The notes below the pieces were generated by a model that was given only the letters and a program-made list of their open reading frames with translations, was not told the origin of the DNA and searched no databases. 8,197 nt of DNA, from assembly GCA_946055715.1 (NCBI GenBank), contig CAMGGT010000022.1, forward strand, positions 1 through 8,197. Direction: 5' to 3'. Both the position numbers and the translations under genes were made by a program. Shown in pieces: positions 5,810-8,197 of the stretch; position 1 is the first letter of the stretch; every line of letters begins with the position of its first letter. This stretch comes from an uncultured Clostridia bacterium (lineage in GTDB: Bacteria > Bacillota > Clostridia > Oscillospirales > CAG-272).

Positions 5810-6771
5810 CACTTCGCCCCCATTCTGATACGCGGATCGATGATCCCGTAACTGAGATCGATGACAATGCCTGCGGCAAGGCCGAGGAATGTATAGAACA
5901 CGGTCAACAGCATGAAGAAGTTATAGTCGGGTGCGGGCTGCGCATTGATGGCCCCGATATACAACTCGCCCACGCCGGGGATCGTGAAGATCTGCTCAAT
6001 GATCAGCGAACCGCTCATGATGGACAAAAACTCACCGAGGATCATCGGGAAGATGGGGACCATTGCGTTTCGCATTGCATGGCGAACAGTCGCCTGAGAG
6101 CGCGTCAGACCCTTGGTTCTGGCAAGCAGCATGAAGTCGCTTGTCAGCACTTCCGTCAGTTCTGCGCGCGTATACCGTGCAAACCCTGCGATGGTACCAA
6201 ACGACATCGAGAGGATCGCCGGTATAATGGATTTGAGATACATCCAGCTCCACGCGCCGTTTGTGACCTCGGCTATTGCACCCGTCCATCCCAGTTTAAA
6301 ATACAGAATATACTGCACCAAGAATGCATAGATAAAAGACGGGACCGACACAAAGATCATGACGCCCGTGGAAATGAGATGGTCCTGCCATTTGTTCTTT
6401 TTCAGCGCGGCAAAAATGCCGAGCAAAAGACCCAGCGGGACCGAAAAGATCATCGTGGCAACATTCAGCACGATGGTAAACGGTAGTCTGTTAGAGAAAA
6501 TTTCCCATACTTCGTTGCCGGTCTTATAGGTCTCGCCGACACCGAAGTTCCCTTGAAATGCCAGTTTCACAAAGCGATAGAACTGCTCTATGATGGGTTT
6601 GTCATATCCAAGCATCTCTCTGCGCAGCAAGATCAGCTCCATGTCTTTGCCAAACTGCTCTGCCGGTTGATTGGGCAGCAGCTTGACAAGAACGAAGCAG
6701 ATCACCACGATCACAGAGAAAGTCAACAGCATGAGCAGAATACGCTTGAGTACATATTTTAAATAATACAC
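5809..6771 (-). CDS. oppB: Oligopeptide ABC transporter permease OppB
   Basis: Membrane channel subunit of the peptide importer, 320 residues, the usual length for OppB/DppB. The start is GTG at 6769-6771. Hydrophobic segments lie near residues 9-31, 99-120, 133-158, 182-198, 237-258 and 285-308, giving the expected six helices with a large extracytoplasmic loop after the first. The cytoplasmic coupling (EAA-type) loop is clear at about 212-240: DFMLLARTKGL...HAMRNAMVPI, matching 'D-Y-hydrophobic-x-x-A-x-x-K-G-L...H-x-x-R-N'. The conserved end 'YGIIDPRIRMG' is also present. It heterodimerises with OppC, and its coupling loop docks on an ATPase subunit. The TGA stop shares its A with the ATG of oppC, so the two are probably translationally coupled. 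Nothing is unusual in this subunit, in contrast to OppC, OppD and OppF. Whether it belongs to an Opp or a Dpp system cannot be told from sequence alone. Confidence 0.95.
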   Translation of the reverse strand: MYYLKYVLKRILLMLLTFSVIVVICFVLVKLLPNQPAEQFGKDMELILLRREMLGYDKPIIEQFYRFVKLAFQGNFGVGETYKTGNEVWEIFSNRLPFTIVLNVATMIFSVPLGLLLGIFAALKKNKWQDHLISTGVMIFVSVPSFIYAFLVQYILYFKLGWTGAIAEVTNGAWSWMYLKSIIPAILSMSFGTIAGFARYTRAELTEVLTSDFMLLARTKGLTRSQATVRHAMRNAMVPIFPMILGEFLSIMSGSLIIEQIFTIPGVGELYIGAINAQPAPDYNFFMLLTVFYTFLGLAAGIVIDLSYGIIDPRIRMGAK

Positions 6772-6777
6772 GCCGTT

Positions 6778-6783
6778 CTCCTT
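6778..6783 (-). promoter_or_regulatory. Ribosome-binding site deciding the GTG start of oppB
   Basis: AAGGAG on the minus strand lies 6 bases before the GTG at 6769-6771. No ATG is better placed, so this fixes the non-ATG start. Confidence 0.8.
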
Positions 6784-6785
6784 CT

Positions 6786-6822
6786 GAAACGCACCGCAAG
6801 GGCGGCTGCCCCTCTGCGTTTC
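6786..6822 (-). promoter_or_regulatory. Inverted repeat abutting the oppB ribosome-binding site
   Basis: Outer arms 6786-6793 and 6815-6822 pair perfectly over 8 bp. Inside them GGGC (6800-6803) can pair with GCCC (6808-6811), giving an imperfect longer stem. The stem ends at 6786 and the oppB Shine-Dalgarno AAGGAG starts three bases later on the minus strand, so the structure could influence ribosome access or block mRNA decay from the 3' side of oppA. The repeat is seen directly; the function is inferred. Confidence 0.45.
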
Positions 6823-6886
6823 CGGGATAGTCGAGGGCAGTTTGTCGCGCTTACCCCCAAAAACTGAAAAGTCAGAAAACCGACAA

Positions 6887-6917
6887 ATAAGTAGCGGGCA
6901 TCTCTCCCGCTACTTAT
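6887..6917 (-). terminator. Hairpin after oppA (attenuator, partial terminator or mRNA-stabilising stem)
   Basis: A perfect 12-bp inverted repeat has arms 6887-6898 and 6906-6917 with a 7-base loop. It begins 26 bases after the oppA stop. On the minus strand the stem is followed by a T-rich but interrupted stretch (TTTGTCGGTTTTCTGACTTTT). It is probably a leaky terminator or a 3' stem protecting oppA mRNA. Such stems are common after the binding-protein gene of ABC operons, where the binding protein is needed in excess over the membrane subunits. This role is inferred. Confidence 0.7.
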
Positions 6918-6943
6918 CTGTCTTATCCGCAAAGGGCGGAAAA

Positions 6944-8197
6944 TTACTTATAGTTCAGCACGCCGCCCTGTTCTGCCACAAATGCGGCAAACTCGGCATC
7001 ATCCAGCTCATAGGTGTACCACTCGATGCCACCGCGGCCCATACCGACGACATAGTCCTCGGTCTTGTAGTTCACTCTCATGCAACGCAGAGAGGCGGAA
7101 GCATCCGTCATCAGCGGGAAGATGTTTGCCAGGGTAAGAATCTTCGTCTCGGCAGCAGCCAGGATGGTGATTCTTCTTGCGGCAGGATCGCTGGAACCGG
7201 CAGAGAGCTTCACGGTTTCGCCCGTAAGTTCTCCGTCAGCGCCGACCACATACGCGGTGATCTCGTTGCCCTGCAGGCACTCGCTGACCCAGTCATAAAG
7301 ACTGGCGCGCAGCGTCTGGCCGTCAAGCGTGACATCCATCGTGATGGCTTTCTTGTCGGTGAAGGGGTCATACTGAAGAGAACCGGTGAAGCAATCCATC
7401 ATGCTGTAAGGATTGAACTGAGAACCACCGTAACCAACGCCGAAGAGGATGTCGACAGAACCGTTTCTGAGGTATTCGCCAAAGCTGGTGGAGCCGAGGG
7501 TCTGGCTCTGCACGAAGGACAGGTGGCCTTCGAAGGAGGTGCCCTTCACAGCTTCGGTCCAGGCGGCCTTCAGGAAGGCATAGCCCTTGTTGTAGAAGTT
7601 GGCTTCGGAGGGTTTGCCGATGACGATCTGAACTTCCCACTTGCCGTCGGCAACCGACTCGGCGGGAATCAGGCCGTCTGCAACTGCCTTGGTATAGGCG
7701 GCCTCAAAGAGGGTCTTCGCGCCGCTGGGATCATAACCGGTGATGGAGTCAATGGCTTCGTCACGGTCTGCATATTCTTTGCCTTCGCCCCACTGGTCTG
7801 CCAGGCCCCAGAATTCAAGGATGGCATCCTTCGCTTCGTCGAGCGAGCGATAGGTCGCACCGGATTCGGGATCGGCCACGATCATGGAAGAAAGCAGAGC
7901 GGAAGCAATGCCGCTGGTCGGAGACAGCGTCAGAATGAACTGTGCGCGGTCAATGGAGTAGCTGAGTGCCTGGCGGAAGTCATCAATGGTGAGGACCGTC
8001 TTGATGACCTTGTTGCCGGTGGTCTCGGGTTTGGCGGTCTCCTGAACGGTGGTCAAGTTGGCCAGATCCGGGTTCATGGCGAGGTACCAGGTGGATTCGG
8101 AATCCTGATAGTAGGTGTATTCACTGCCCTGATAGTCTGCCATATCTTCTGCCTGCAGGCCGTAGCTGTCAAGCTCGCCCTTCAGGAACATTTCCAG
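6944..8197 (-). CDS. oppA: Oligopeptide ABC transporter substrate-binding protein OppA, 3' part (family 5 extracellular solute-binding protein)
   Basis: This is the C-terminal part (417 residues plus a TAA stop) of a gene whose start lies beyond the right edge, so no signal peptide or lipobox can be seen. Proteins of this family sit outside the membrane, usually lipid-anchored in Gram-positives, and deliver peptides to the OppBC channel. Family 5 features are visible: the segment DFRQALSYSIDRAQF (fragment residues about 73-87) matches the conserved 'R-x-A-hydrophobic-x-x-A/S-I-D-R' helix, GYDPSGAKTLFEAAY (about 154-168) matches the 'GYDPxxAKxLLxEAG' segment, and a 'DILFGVGYGG...NPYSMMDCF' stretch fits the part that usually reads 'gW.aDy.DP'. 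The protein ends in VLNYK. The first methionine in the fragment (8189-8191) is internal, because the frame stays open to the window edge. It is the first gene of the visible operon and is followed by a strong inverted repeat. The peptide length preference cannot be read from the sequence. Confidence 0.93.
   Translation of the reverse strand: MEMFLKGELDSYGLQAEDMADYQGSEYTYYQDSESTWYLAMNPDLANLTTVQETAKPETTGNKVIKTVLTIDDFRQALSYSIDRAQFILTLSPTSGIASALLSSMIVADPESGATYRSLDEAKDAILEFWGLADQWGEGKEYADRDEAIDSITGYDPSGAKTLFEAAYTKAVADGLIPAESVADGKWEVQIVIGKPSEANFYNKGYAFLKAAWTEAVKGTSFEGHLSFVQSQTLGSTSFGEYLRNGSVDILFGVGYGGSQFNPYSMMDCFTGSLQYDPFTDKKAITMDVTLDGQTLRASLYDWVSECLQGNEITAYVVGADGELTGETVKLSAGSSDPAARRITILAAAETKILTLANIFPLMTDASASLRCMRVNYKTEDYVVGMGRGGIEWYTYELDDAEFAAFVAEQGGVLNYK

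Noticed and set aside
6864..6875. CTGA/TCAG mini-stem downstream of the oppA hairpin
   Set aside because: Only four pairs; this is expected by chance in AT-rich sequence.
6772..6943. Internal promoter for oppBCDF
   Set aside because: I looked for TTGACA and TATAAT-like boxes on the minus strand and saw none with acceptable spacing.
8189..8191. ATG as the true start of oppA
   Set aside because: The frame is open to the window edge, no ribosome site or signal peptide is present, and the protein would lack the N-terminal lobe of the family.

Overview
The window carries most of one oligopeptide/dipeptide ABC importer operon, all on the minus strand, read from right to left: oppA (3' part only), oppB, oppC, oppD, oppF, then a small membrane-protein gene. 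The operon ends in a hairpin-rich intergenic region at the left edge. The order A-B-C-D-F, strong AGGAGG-type ribosome sites, GTG and TTG starts, tight gene overlaps and the family variants seen here suggest a Bacillota bacterium of the class Clostridia, probably from a gut-type uncultured lineage. This assignment is an inference from style and family resemblance; no rRNA or other marker gene is present.

Layout. 6944-8197: C-terminal 417 residues of the substrate-binding protein OppA. Its start and lipoprotein signal lie beyond the right edge. 6772-6943: a gap with two inverted repeats, one of them a 12-bp perfect stem just after oppA. 5809-6771: permease OppB with a GTG start. 4247-5809: permease OppC, enlarged to 520 residues by an extracytoplasmic domain of about 200 residues. 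2051-4243: ATPase OppD, enlarged to 730 residues by an insert of about 370 residues inside the ATPase domain. 766-2073: ATPase OppF, with a charged helical insert of about 90-100 residues. 356-769: a four-helix membrane protein resembling DUF3899, starting at a TTG that overlaps the oppF stop. 272-342: tandem hairpins, the likely operon terminator. 1-240: repeats, including a REP-like palindrome, a hairpin-spaced heptamer array and a tiny ORF with a near-perfect ribosome site.

How it works together. OppA captures peptides outside the cell. OppB and OppC form the channel. OppD and OppF form the ATPase pair that drives import. The small membrane protein is translated in step with oppF and is a candidate accessory subunit or assembly factor.

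The most notable points are that three of the four core subunits (C, D and F) carry large inserted domains, that OppD has lost all four cysteines of the usual iron-sulfur site in its C-terminal region, and that the left edge holds an unusual array of short hairpins linked by a fixed heptamer. No wholly new multi-gene system was found. The expanded transporter and the hairpin array are the best candidates for undescribed biology.
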